Shown: positions 1-10,632 of the stretch, one piece after another
Numbering within the stretch: the first letter of the stretch is position 1
Layout of the letters: every line of letters begins with the position of its first letter
Assembly (NCBI RefSeq): GCF_051020975.1
Contig: NC_135040.1
Span: 923,501 to 987,500, forward strand
Source of the DNA: Osmia lignaria lignaria
Taxonomy: Eukaryota; Arthropoda; Insecta; Hymenoptera; Megachilidae
Length of the DNA: 64,000 bases
Reading direction: 5' to 3'
Notes under the pieces: generated by a model
The model's input: the letters and a program-made list of their open reading frames with translations, nothing else
What the model was told of the DNA's origin: nothing
The model's database searches: none
Program-made: the position numbers and the translations under genes

Positions 1-1490
1 AACTTAAACATTTTAAGAAATATCACTTGCATCCCTTTGGTTCCAAGTACCTCATATCATGTACATAATCAAATAAAAGTTATTAGCGTTTATTATTAAT
101 TATACACCAAATATTATCAAATCACAGCGGAATATTAAAAAATAAATATGAAATGAAATGAAATAAAAAAGGAAAAGTATGCGTAACTGATCTAATTTTT
201 ATTTCGTCCATACAGAGCATTTATGCCTGCAGTGCTCGACAGATAAAGGGTTAAAATTCGAAATTTGTTAATACGTAAATGTTTCATCAATATTCTTAAT
301 ATTTAGAAGCCTGCTAATTTTCTATTGCAATCAAGACTAAACCAACCAACTGATAACTTAATATGTATTGTTCATTTTAAATTAAAAGTAGCTCATATCC
401 TAAAATGATAAAAAGCATGTTTTATACTATGGAGAAACAATAATGTTTAGATCATCAAAACCTTTTACAGAGCACACAAATATATTTCAGAAACTGTAGA
501 TTTCTCATAGTGAAAATAAATCGATAATTTCTTCAGTATTTCGACACACAAGCGATATGAAATTGAATATTCTCTAATGGACAATACTGTAAGCTGTAAA
601 TTGGTTGATTCATTATTTATTCCAACAAAGAACTAATCAATTTCTATTGGGAATGTTGATGAAACATTCAGATAGTCAATTTCATCAGGCTTCAAGCTTT
701 ACATTGATATTTCATGGGTGTTATTACTTGTATATCATCAGATCATATCAAACTGTCTGTTTTGAAATCCGTTATTCGATATGCGACAATCTAATGAAAG
801 TTAAACATAAGTTTTCAAAAAGGATAAAAGAATAAATTGAATAAAGGAAAACTGGGTAAATATAAAATTAAGTTCCATTCCTCACCCAAAAAAAGTACTC
901 AACAATCATTGCTGCCATATTTGTTTACAAGATTGCTGTAAATAGTACTGTACAAAAAATAATAGTATTGATAAACTACCTTTTCGGTATAATACACTTC
1001 AAAAATGGATGTATAGTGTAACAATATTTTTGAAAGCAAAATAAGGTAATAATTAATTAAAATTACTATTGTAATTCGTGAACATATTGTACCAAAGAAA
1101 TAGTCACGATTTGATATTCGCATTTACTGCAATAAGTATTGCAACACCCTTTTAAGTCTACATAAGATATTTTTTTACATTTTCATTATCGATTCATTCA
1201 ATGGTTGGGATCGACACAATGACCCAGTGGCAATTATTTGTTTTCAGCGTAGCAGGTTAATTTAGGAACGAATGGGTAAGTTTCATTTAAATTGTTTTCA
1301 AAATTTTCATCATTAACGTAGCTTCCAATTCAAACGTTTATTAATTATTCCATTTCAATCATTTTTATTTGTTATTTAGCGATGCTTAGAATTTCCTTTT
1401 TTACATTATGACAGGGGACAAGAGATTAGGTTTCGTATTCATTTTAAACAACGATTAAAAATGTTCTACCAGATCAGTTTTTTTATTGCG
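1..1490. other. AT-rich intergenic DNA, no gene seen
   Basis: No reading frame here exceeds about 76 codons, and none resembles a protein family I know. Base composition is strongly AT-rich with short poly-A and poly-T runs. I see no repeat structure that I can support. Confidence 0.6.
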
Positions 1491-1494
1491 CTAT

Positions 1495-1725
1495 GCCAAC
1501 GGGGTGCCGATCCTTTCGTTCGCGACCTACGTCAGGCTCGGTTTTCATAACCGACACTGCCGTTCCTGAGCCCGCGCGCTGTACGCGCTCCGATTGGTCG
1601 GTGTTTTTTGTTAATAGCTCGTAAACCAAGCCTTAACCAACATTTTGGCAAAGGAAAAAGTTGTTTAGAATCATCTTAGCAGTCATCCCTCTTCGGCCGT
1701 CGAGGTAGTCACGTGACACCCTGTA
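1495..1725. mobile_element. GC-rich patch ending in a CAGGGTGT-type element terminus
   Basis: About 100 bp (1495-1601) are GC- and CpG-rich in otherwise AT-rich DNA, with a CCAAT box in inverse orientation (cgattggtcgg) near 1591. The segment ends at 1716-1723 with ACACCCTG followed by TA. Read on the other strand this is TA-CAGGGTGT, a terminus of the same style as several MITEs later in the window. I infer it is one end of a TA-targeting MITE. The partner end is not obvious. Confidence 0.4.
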
Positions 1726-2260
1726 TATCCTACTAAATATGAAAGGTTCCATCGTGAACGATACATTCCTTGCAGAGTAACATCAAGGAATAGATTTTTT
1801 GCTCTAACAATAATTATTAACAACAAATTCCATAAATGTTTGCAAGTGGGATCATCGCGGATATATCTCGTACTAAATATGAAAGGTTTCATCGCAATCG
1901 ATACATTCCCTGCAGAGTAAACGCCGAAAGATATAAATGAAGTATTACGTTTATTGCGATAAAAGTCGTTATGAATGTGAAAATGCAAAATATTTTTTTA
2001 CGGGACCAATCGGGAGACATACTCTACAAGATGCAAAAGGTTTCGTTCCATTGGTCCATCCATCTCACAATCAGAGTAATCGGTGGATATACACTGAACG
2101 TACATGAAACAGTACATTTTTTGCAATAAAAGTCGTTAGGAATGAAACAATTCAAAATATTTTTTTTACAGGAGCAATCGGAAATTATACGCTACAAGAT
2201 GCGAAAGGTTTGGTTCCGATTGGTCCATCTATCTCGGAGTAATCAGTGAACATACAAAAC
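1700..2260 (+). repeat. Degenerate tandem array, about four units of 140-170 bp
   Basis: The stretch TACTAAATATGAAAGG starts at 1731 and again at 1871, each followed by a related CATC..CGATACATTCC..TGCAGAGTAA block. Units at about 2021 and 2191 carry the cognate CTACAAGATGC(A)AAAGGTTT block, then TTGGTCCATC, an AGAGTAATC-like block and AATAAAAGTCGTTA. Units 3 and 4 are most alike. An open frame across 1683-1988 on the minus strand is an artefact of the array. Confidence 0.6.
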
Positions 2261-2330
2261 AAAAAAAAATATATATATATATATACACATCGAATTGAGT
2301 ATCCTCCTCCTTTTCGAAGTCGGATAAAAA
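2261..2330 (-). repeat. AT microsatellite plus LINE-like 3' end motif
   Basis: An A run and a (TA)n tract (about 2261-2285) are followed by a sequence which on the minus strand reads CCGACTTCGAAAAGGAGGAGG then ACTCAATTCGATG. The same motif occurs in plus orientation at 24017-24060. It resembles the widespread insect LINE (RTE-like) 3' tail with GGAGGAGG. The clade assignment is from memory and tentative. Confidence 0.45.
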
Positions 2331-3234
2331 AACTCTCCTGGCTTTAAGGAAACACGTTCGCTTCTAGGCTAAATTGAGTTGCATATACATATTTTTTAGT
2401 AAATTAGAGAAAAGATTATTGCGGTTCGGAACGGAGCCAAGATAGAAATGCATAAGCATAAAATTGAAAGGATAATCGGACGAACGGGAAAGAGGAAGAT
2501 GCGGCGAATTAGAAGCCACTGAGATATGCCGTCGCCATTATGCACACCTTGCGGTATAATGAGCGGCCAGGCTAATGACTTAGCACCGAATTATCACTCG
2601 TCGCGCGGCCGACGTCCCCATGAATCTACTATTCCGTTTTCTCACTAATTGCATGAACTTTATTATCTAAATTAGTTACAAATTTGTCTAATGCACTTGA
2701 AAGAAGATTAATTCATTGAACGGCAAGGTATCTAAAAATATAGAACGTGGAGTTTCTTTTTGTTTAAAGTTTAACTTTCACTGCAGTATTTTAAATTTTT
2801 GTAATTATATGGGTGAATGGCAATAAATGAGATTTTGATGATCTGTATGATTCTTGGCTAAAATAAAGGGACTTGACTTCTGTTAGATAATCTAGATAAA
2901 TGCATGTCACATCATTTAATTGACAGATTTTCCATTACTAATTTAAATTTATTTATTCTGCTTCTTGTATAAAATTTATAGTTGTTTTTTCTAACTACTA
3001 CCTACTATTTCTGTTTGTGTTTTCCGTTGTTATAGAAATATTCTTTCAGGTGAAAAGAAACATCAATAAATACAGTGACGATCAAAAGTTACGTACCACT
3101 TTTTGATCCTTTGAAACTTCCTGGTATATACATGTACCTACACTGATTTCTTAAAGATTAACTTTTTTCTCAAGATTGATGATACAAATACTACAATCCT
3201 TTTTTCAACTCTAAATTATTTTTGTACTAGGTAT

Positions 3235-3415
3235 TAAGGAATTTTAGGATCTTGAAGCTTTGGGATCTTAGATTTTTTAAATATTAGTTTTTTAATTTTT
3301 TAATTTCCTAATTTTCCCATTTTCAAATTTTCAAATTTTAAATTTTGGAATTTTTGAGTTTTGAGATTTTGGAATTTAAAGATTAAAAATTTTGGAATTT
3401 TTGAATTGTAGAGAA
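3235..3415. repeat. Low-complexity AATTTT-type block
   Basis: Degenerate short-period repeats of TTTTAAATTT, TTTTCAAATT and TTTTGGAATT type. Blocks of the same flavour occur at 15995-16136, 33660-33960 and 34395-34510. Confidence 0.6.
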
Positions 3416-4132
3416 ATCTAGTCAGATTTCCGATTATACACTTCTACAGATTGTGAAAAATTATTAAAGTTGTGAATAATATTAGCATTAAAAATTCGTT
3501 TCCAAAAGGTTAAAATAGAATAACTTTTCTATTGGATTAGTTAATTTGAATTTATTTGAGACGGTAGAAGGGTTAGTTCACTTAACGGTGTGTTCCAACT
3601 GTTTTGAGAAACTGCAGTTGATCTCTATAACGTTATCTTATTCATTCTTTTATATATTTCATACTTCAAAGACAAATTGTTTTCCTTTATTTATTAGAAA
3701 CAGTAGCACCGATCACTAATAACCATCTTGGCCCCTAATTAATTATACAAGAATTGAAATTAATGAATCATTGGAATATCATTTTATGTATCTATTTTAC
3801 TGTTATCATTGTTTACTCTATATAATTAATTAAAAAAAGTCTACATCAACTGCAATAATAATAGACTGTTACCAAATTAAATAAAACTGATTTTTCTTTA
3901 ATGTTTGTTTAGTTCTAGAAAAAATAAAGCAAGGCAAACGTAAATTTAATTCTTAGAATGATGTTATACCGAGTTAGATTATTTAATCTTTTATCTTTAT
4001 ATAAGTTATTATCAAAATTTATAAAATTCGAAATTAACACAAGAATCTGTATAAATATACAGAATATCGCTTTCTAATATTTTATAATATTATTAACTTT
4101 TTCAATAGCTCTTTTCATGCCTATAACCCTTG

Positions 4133-4346
4133 TACAATGCAGTTTCGGCCAATTGAGACATAAAGTTACAAAACGTGTACAAAGATATCAAGGTAAAGTT
4201 AAATGTATAATTTTTAAACGAAAGGGTTGCATATATTGGAAGAATTTTTAAAAGAGCAGTGTAAAATTTAGAGAAAGAAAATAATATGAAGTACAAGATT
4301 AAATTAAAATTAGGGCTCACTCCATGGTCCGCCGTTCAAGAGTTAA
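4133..4346 (+). mobile_element. TTAA-flanked MITE, family Y, copy 1
   Basis: It begins (T/A)TAA-CCCTTGTACAATG and ends GGTCCGCCGTTCAAGAG-TTAA, giving short inverted ends of the form C(C/T)CTTG.AC. The internal block ATAATTTTTAAACGAAAGGG is shared with the copy at 45009-45264 in the same orientation, and more loosely with minus copies at 5593-5822 and 57120-57227. TTAA targets and CCC-starting ends are typical of piggyBac-type elements. That superfamily assignment is inference, because no transposase is present. Confidence 0.6.
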
Positions 4347-4349
4347 ACG

Positions 4350-5590
4350 TTTAGGTCACATATTTTTCCTTTATCACATTTATTGTTACTGATATTTCTC
4401 TGTCTTTTGTATGGGAGGGTTTTGTTCCTGTATATTGAACAAAATATTATTATAATAATTTTTTACGTAAAAGGTGCAAACTTTTCTTTAAATATTTCCT
4501 TCTCGTTTTTTCTTTTTTTTTCTTCTTTCTTTTTTCTTTTCTTAAACCATGAATCATAACCAAAATCACCAAATTTTATTTCGTTAAGAGTCAAATATTT
4601 ACTTAATTCCATTTGATAACAGTTGCAATCTATATTATAAAGAGACTTAGGTTGTGATATCAATCATTGGTCAGTTAGAAAGTCTTGCCTGCTGCGTAAT
4701 GAGACGTTTAATTCAGAGACTGACATTGATGTACGACGCATCATGCCTTTCCAATCCTTCGAATGACGCGGCTGAAAGCTAAGGACGAAGCATTTAAATT
4801 AATTGCACCATCGATTCTAACGAGTGGACTGTCAACGTTTTGATTCGTTGATTACATAGAAGGGTGACTGGTGTTTGATTTATCGCGTATTTCGAGTTAT
4901 TAGACGGCGGTCATCCGTGATCGACGCAGAGGGGTGCATATTTCATTATAACTGACGAACCGTGTGCTACCTTCATATTATTTGTTTCTCTCCCTTTGTT
5001 GTCATTTTCCACGATATCATACGCGCTGTGCGTTCTCAGAGAATATTTTGTATTTCGTTATTAAAATGCTCGCATCGTCTATTAACAATAATAACAATAA
5101 CACGAATAATTATTAAATTTAATGCAACAAGTTATAAATTTTTATATTATTGCATACCTTAATTTAACTTTTATATGAGAACAAATATTTTTTAGTTTAA
5201 AAGAATTTTAGTTAATATACATATTACTTGTTTAACTCTTAAATGTCATAGTAAGGTCTTTGACACCGTTAAAGCGAAATCTGTCATTTCTCTATTCAAG
5301 GATAGATAACGGTATAGGTAATATAAAAAACTTTGTTATTTTCTAATGTGAGAAACACTTTAATAAACACTTTAGTAAAAATAAAATTGATAAAACAATG
5401 CTACTTGTACAAGCCATAGTAGTTAAAGATTAATCCTGAACTAGTAAGATTATTCTATTTACTCAATTGATTATTGAATAAAGATATAATTATTCTAAAA
5501 TTACAAATACATAAGCAATAAATACAATTAAACACACATTTGATAGTCATTTGTTTAACACTTTCATTGTTTCTCAAAAACCATCTCATC
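4350..5590. other. No gene seen
   Basis: AT-rich DNA with a polypyrimidine tract at 4487-4540 and short random frames only. The TTGATT/GATTCG-rich stretch at 4680-4930 is less AT-rich, but I cannot assign it. Confidence 0.5.
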
Positions 5591-5592
5591 AA

Positions 5593-5822
5593 TTCACCCT
5601 CGGACGGCGGACCATGGAGAGAGCCCCAATTTTTATTTAATTTTGTATCTGATTTTAATTTTACACTGTTCCTTTAAAAATTGTTGTTCCAACATACGAA
5701 ACTCTTTCATTTCAAAATTATACATTTAACTTCCGGTTAAAATCTTTGTATATGTTTCGTAAGTTTAGATCACCATTGACTCAGATTCCGCTATTCAAAG
5801 ATTAAGGGTTAAGTAATAATTG
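5593..5822 (-). mobile_element. TTAA-flanked MITE, family Y, copy 2
   Basis: Reverse-oriented relative of the 4133 element. The GGCGGACCATGGAGAGAGCC end is at 5604-5625, and the opposite end reads AGATTAAGGG-TTAA at 5811-5822. The shared internal landmarks are a TACACTGTTC-like block and the ATTGACTCAGATTC segment, which matches the start of copies 3 and 4 (GGTCAATCGAGACCC and GGGTCACGATTGACCC). Confidence 0.55.
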
Positions 5823-6230
5823 AAAACGACTAAAATATGTAGTAAGCAACATATTAATAAAAAATAATTGATTTAAAGCTGTAGGGTTAGAGTTGTTTAA
5901 AAATAATTTGTTTTCTGGTGCTTAATTAGTGGCGCAACTGAGAGGGTGGGGGCAGTAGAGTTAATTAGAGTCTTTTAAGAAATTAAACACTTTTTTAACA
6001 AAGTTCCAGAAAATGTTGTCGAGAGTAAATAGAAACGAAGAAAATTAGACGTAATATTATTGCGACATTTATGAAACAAAAAAATTTCTGCTGCCTACTT
6101 TTCCCATTGGACAACTATGGTTGCGCTATTGTGTCTAATAATGAAAATTCATTCAAGTTTAAATTAAATAAAATTTTCTTTTTTCTTCTCTCCTCTTTTC
6201 AGTCGAACCATTACATTTTTGTCTACTTCT

Positions 6231-6520
6231 GAATTTTTCCAAAAGTTTATTATCTAAAGATACAATGATATTCAATAAATATAAAAAAAATTAAAGAAGG
6301 AAATGGAAAGAGGTAGACAAATTAATTTTGTATACGGCTGGATGTAACATGAGATAATTGTCTATAATCCAGCGGTAATTATTTTCTTTTCCTTCTCAAT
6401 TTCCATAATCCTTTCAGCCGTACATAAAATTAATCTGTTTACCTTTCTCCTTTTTCCTCTTTAATTTTGCATATCACGCTTACTGAATATTTTCAGATAT
6501 AATAAACATTCGAAAAAGGC
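6231..6520. repeat. 290-bp palindromic (foldback) element
   Basis: AATTAAAGAAGGAAATGG..AGGTAGACAAATTAATTTTGTATACGGCTG (about 6290-6340) is mirrored by CAGCCGTACATAAAATTAAT..TTTACC..TTTCCTCTTTAATTTTG (about 6416-6471). Weaker pairing extends the arms to about 6231 and 6520. There is no coding content. Likely a MITE or foldback element. Confidence 0.65.
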
Positions 6521-7176
6521 CAAAATTTACGTTCATTTTATATTAAGTAGCGTTACTTACACTAATGTTGGACATAAATCTTTTAATTAACTCTGATTCA
6601 CAGTTCTCAGAAACTGTACGCATGAATTGGCGTTGCGAATGATGATGTTAACAACTGTTTAGATACCCATGAGACAGTAGCGCTAATTAGGTTTCCTAAT
6701 TCACTCGCAGAATTTGAAATACGTTGATGCTGTACACCATTCCTTTACTCTCTCTTATCAGTAGGAATGATGACACATGTATTTTTGTTATTTGAGCAAA
6801 ATAATCAGATTTATTGCGCTGTATAACAACGACTTTGAGATCAAGTTAGATAGAACTTTAAGGCAATATCGTAGGTGTCTTAACACATTGACTGCTACAT
6901 TGAAAATACATAAGAATTTCTTTCAAGACATATTGAAACTCCAACAATATAAATTTTATACAAGGATTTAATAATATATAAAATTATATTTAAAAATAGT
7001 AATTTAATAATTGATTATTAATATAAGTACAGATATTTGTAAGAATTAAGAATAGAAATAGTTACTTTTCAAATTCCTAATTTTAAACTTTCTATTTCCT
7101 ATCTTACATTATTAGTGTAATAGCAACGCTATTCAATATAATGTTTATCTATTATTTTCTTTTAATTATTCTAGTA

Positions 7177-7380
7177 CAGTAGATTATCCTTATATTGCTA
7201 TCTGAGTGATTTGATTTTTACATTAGATTTTCAAGCATGCTAGTGTTACTTTTTCATCATCGTAGCCTACAAAAATAATACGACTTTCCCCTTTGTCCCT
7301 TTCTCCTCTAATTGAAAATTTAATAGCTTGACTTTTTCGTCCCTATCGCCTCGTCTACGGCAGTATAACGAGAGTTACTG
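7177..7380. mobile_element. 204-bp pogo/Tigger-like MITE with TA target duplication
   Basis: The left end is TA-CAGTAGATTATCCTTATATTGC. The right end, read on the opposite strand, is TA-CAGTAACTCTCGTTATACTGC. Both start CAGTA and are bounded by TA, as in pogo/Tigger elements. The body has no open frame. Confidence 0.6.
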
Positions 7381-7382
7381 TA

Positions 7383-8244
7383 TATCTAACTTATAGTGAC
7401 GCTTATCGAATCTTACCGATTCAAATACTAGGTTTGTAATAGATTGTTTTTACGTAATTTTTAATTATTAAAGAACATTTGAGATACAAATTTTCATATT
7501 TGATACATTTACAACACCATCTCATTTGAAGGGTAGATTCAAATAATTTTCTATTTTATTTGTATGTGTATAAGTATTATATCTGTAAATATGCGAAAAT
7601 CAGATAGTTGAGAAAAACTGGCACTGTTGTAAGATTTACCTAATACTAATAACCAGGCCCTAAAAACTCCCTTATTTCATGTTGTAACTGATTGTAACGC
7701 GAATTAGTTCTTATGTAGGAATACTTGAAGCGCTGATATCGATACTAATATATGTATGTATATAAATATATGATATCGGTGCACTGATCTAGGTATATAA
7801 CTGGATACGGCATGACGCTCTACGCCTGCGATTTTTCAAATTCGCCATCTTTGAGAATTGACCACTTCTCCCCCTGGCGAAGGGCACCAAACTAAGCTGT
7901 TCCACACACTACAGTGTGTACTATATAGTATACTGAAATAATGAGTAAAAAGATAGATTTATATACAATATATATTTTTTATTAATTAATTAGTTCAGTT
8001 TACAAATAGAAATTTGCATGTATCTAAAGAATATGTACAAAACATACAAAGAAATACAACTAAAAGTATATGTAGATAAAATAATACACAAATACAATGT
8101 GTATGTTAGAAATAGGAAAAACATTAACCGGGGTACTAATAAATGAGATAGTGTCTAGAAACCTTTTATTGCGTGCTGTCATCCCAACAGCCAGCGCCTC
8201 ATTCCCGACCGATACCCCACTCCCCTCTCTCGGTCTTTCGCTCA
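7383..8244. other. No gene seen; AT-rich with short palindromes
   Basis: Contains the near-palindromes TGATATCG..CGATATCA-like at 7736-7782 and ACACACTACAGTGTGT at 7905-7920, followed by a TATA-rich stretch. From 8185 the DNA turns GC-rich as it enters the inverted repeat at 8245. Confidence 0.4.
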
Positions 8245-8792
8245 CAAGGGAACATCGGGGACTGATACACTCCGATTTTGATGAAACTTTGCATAAATAT
8301 TTATTAGACCTGTTTATGAAGATAACTGTAATTCGTTGGTGCTCGTTTTTCACTTTGAGGGAGATATCAACCCTTTTATCCGAACCGCCCTTTCTATATA
8401 CGTGCTTATAAATCGTAAACAACAAAAGATATAAAAAAATAGTTGAAATAAAAGTTATACCGTTTCTTGAGGTCTATAAAACTGCGTGAAGTTTCTCAAA
8501 ACGGAAGGGGAGGGGGAATTCAATTTTGCAAAAAGGATGATTTAAAAAAAAAACTTACACGCAGCTTTATAGACCTCAAGAAACGGTATAACTTTTATTT
8601 CAACTATTTTTTTATATCTTTTGTTGTTTACGATTTATAAGCACGTATATAGAAAGGGCGGTTCGGATAAAAGGGTTGATATCTCCCTCAAAGTGAAAAA
8701 CGGGCACCAACGAATTACAGTTATCTTCATAAACGGGTCTAATAAATATTTATGTAAAGTTTCATCAAAATCGGAGTGTATCAGTCCCCTTG
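8245..8792. repeat. Long inverted repeat, about 245-bp arms, 58-bp spacer
   Basis: Left arm 8245-8494 and right arm 8553-8792 are near-perfect reverse complements. Both carry ACTGATACACTCCGATTTTG at the outer end, CGAACCGCCCTTTCTATATA in the middle and GGTATAACTTTTATTTCAAC near the loop, in opposite orientations. The two arms yield the same short peptide frames on opposite strands, which are artefacts. It sits just beyond the 3' end of the BEL/Pao remnant. I read it as a foldback MITE. Confidence 0.85.
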
Positions 8793-8819
8793 TCAGCCGT
8801 ACCAATAATACATAATTAC

Positions 8820-9560
8820 TTAATACATAAATCTATCTGGTTTTTTACTTATTCTTCCACTTCTTGTCTTAACCGAGTCCTTATTATCTACCTTATTATT
8901 TAATTCTTTAACAAGTTCGGTATCTTCCTGTGTCGTGACTCGTGGCAATTTCGTATATTGCCCGAACGTTGTGTTAATTTCAAAATTAATTTCCGTTAAC
9001 TATTTGTCTTTTCTGGTCTCCGAAAAGACGGTGAGACCAGACGATAAAAAAACTTGCCCGAAACGATGGCTATGTCGAAATTATTTTATGCCTAAGTATT
9101 CTTAGTTCGTTCACGAAAATTTGTAAGAAGTGACCTCGTCGCGTTACGAACGCCGCTATATCATCTCTGATGGAGGTGTCGAGTTGGGGGACAACGCGCT
9201 GATTGGTTTTCCTACGAAAAGTCAAAATTCCAATCGGCGTGTCCCCCTGAAAATCGGTCCCACCCTCTCTAGCGCCCTTAGCGCGTCTTCGTCTAGAGAG
9301 GGTGGGGCGATGTCGGTGAGTGCACGAGCACCTCGAAAGTCCGGCTACGCCGGGGTTTTTCCATCCAGGTTGACCCTCGAAGGCTGGGGTACCGTTACGA
9401 AGTACCGAAATTTTAATTTACCCTTCGGAAAAACCAGTTTATGACATGAGCGGAGCTATTGAGGACGAAAACGAAAACTAAAATCAGACTCTATTGTTCA
9501 AAAAAGGTAAACGGTTATTGCCCGGAAATGCTAAAATGCCTAAACTCAAAAATAGCTTTT
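8820..9560 (-). repeat. Putative 3' LTR and 3' untranslated region of the BEL/Pao element
   Basis: It lies immediately downstream of the pol stop. A purine stretch (AAAGGGAG on the minus strand, about 9580-9587) could be the polypurine tract marking the LTR start. The region is more GC-rich than its surroundings. It holds ATTGG boxes and a perfect 14-bp inverted repeat, CCCACCCTCTCTAG (9259-9272) with CTAGAGAGGGTGGG (9293-9306). A plus-strand frame of 104 codons across it is not protein-like. The LTR boundaries are not resolved because no second copy is visible. Confidence 0.45.
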
Positions 9561-9573
9561 CGTCGAAGAACTG

Positions 9574-10632
9574 TCATAAACTCCCTTTAGAAATCCTCGT
9601 ACATCTGTTCCGTCGAACGGTCGGAACATCCTGCGCCACTTCTAAAGGGTAGATTCGCTGTATCGGCCTTTTCAATAATCCATTTTTTGTTTTTAATAAG
9701 TACACTCTAGCTCTGCCATCTCGCTCTGCGATCACCTCAACAATTCGTGCTAGCGGCCAATCTACTCGCTTATGTAAGTACATCGTCTCCTATTAAAACT
9801 ACATCACCAACTTTGATCTCTAATGTTTCTTTTTTACCCTTTTTTAGTAGCAGTTGGCTTAAATATTCTAAACGAAACCTAGCTCAAAGATCATTCAGAA
9901 TCTTTTGCCTATATTGCCATTTTTTATTTAGTTTCTTATTACAAAGCATATCTAAATCTGGGACTCCGCATTCTTCGATTTCTTTAATAAACATTGCAGG
10001 GGTTAACGGCTTTAGATTATCAGGGTCATCTGATACGTATGTTAGCAGGCGGGAATTAATTACCGCTTCCGTATCACAGAGAGACGTCGTTAAACTTTCG
10101 TATGACAGGGGCGAAGGGGGGGCTCACATTGAATATGTTTCGTCATGTATCTCTTACAGATAACGCATCTTGATACAACGGATCTAACAATTTAGCGCAA
10201 AGAAATAATCCAAAATTGTTCACGTAGCGTGTTCATTACAATTTGCATTCCGGCATGTCCACATTTGTAATGTGTCTCTCTGACAAGCAAAGTTACAATA
10301 TCGTGTTTGTCTGAAATAATAGGAGATATAAACATGCTATCGTCGTCTCGGTTAAGGATCTTTGTTTTTACAACATACAGTCCATCATTATTTAGTAATA
10401 CTTTAATAGACGACAATTTACTCTTATTCGCATTTGGAAACATAACTTTCTGTAAATGTTTCAGTAAACTAACTTCTGCTTCTTTGATTTCACTTACTGC
10501 TAAATACAACTGCTTACGCTTTTCTTTAGTTAAATACGGAGTTTTCGGCACTTCTTGTACACCAGAAACGTCGCGCTTTCCTGATTTGCGCTTTTCGAGT
10601 AATATTTTTCGCTTTTTTAGGAATATATGCAT
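9574..10632 (-). pseudogene. BEL/Pao integrase: zinc domain and C-terminal domain, catalytic core deleted
   Basis: Read from 10632 downward, a linker leads into the H2C2 zinc-binding domain (RETHYKCGHAG, histidines four residues apart, then an in-frame TAA near 10190 and CVICKRYMT). About ten codons later the frame continues directly into the region that normally follows the catalytic glutamate (TEAVINSR, TYVSDDPDN, LTPAMFI). It then runs into the DUF5641-type C-terminal domain (WPLARIVEVI, LKTKNG, RPIQRIYPLE), ending at 9574. The D,D and E positions and most of the RNase-H-like core (roughly 170 residues in relatives) are missing. The join near 10108-10120 keeps the frame. A further stop lies in the C-terminal part. 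This copy could not have encoded an active integrase. Confidence 0.85.

Noticed and set aside
8060..8815. Matching peptides on both strands
   Set aside because: They come from the two arms of the inverted repeat at 8245-8792.
9130..9444. 104-codon plus-strand frame that looks long
   Set aside because: It lies in the GC-rich LTR-like region of a minus-strand retrotransposon, crosses a 14-bp inverted repeat, and has no recognisable domain.
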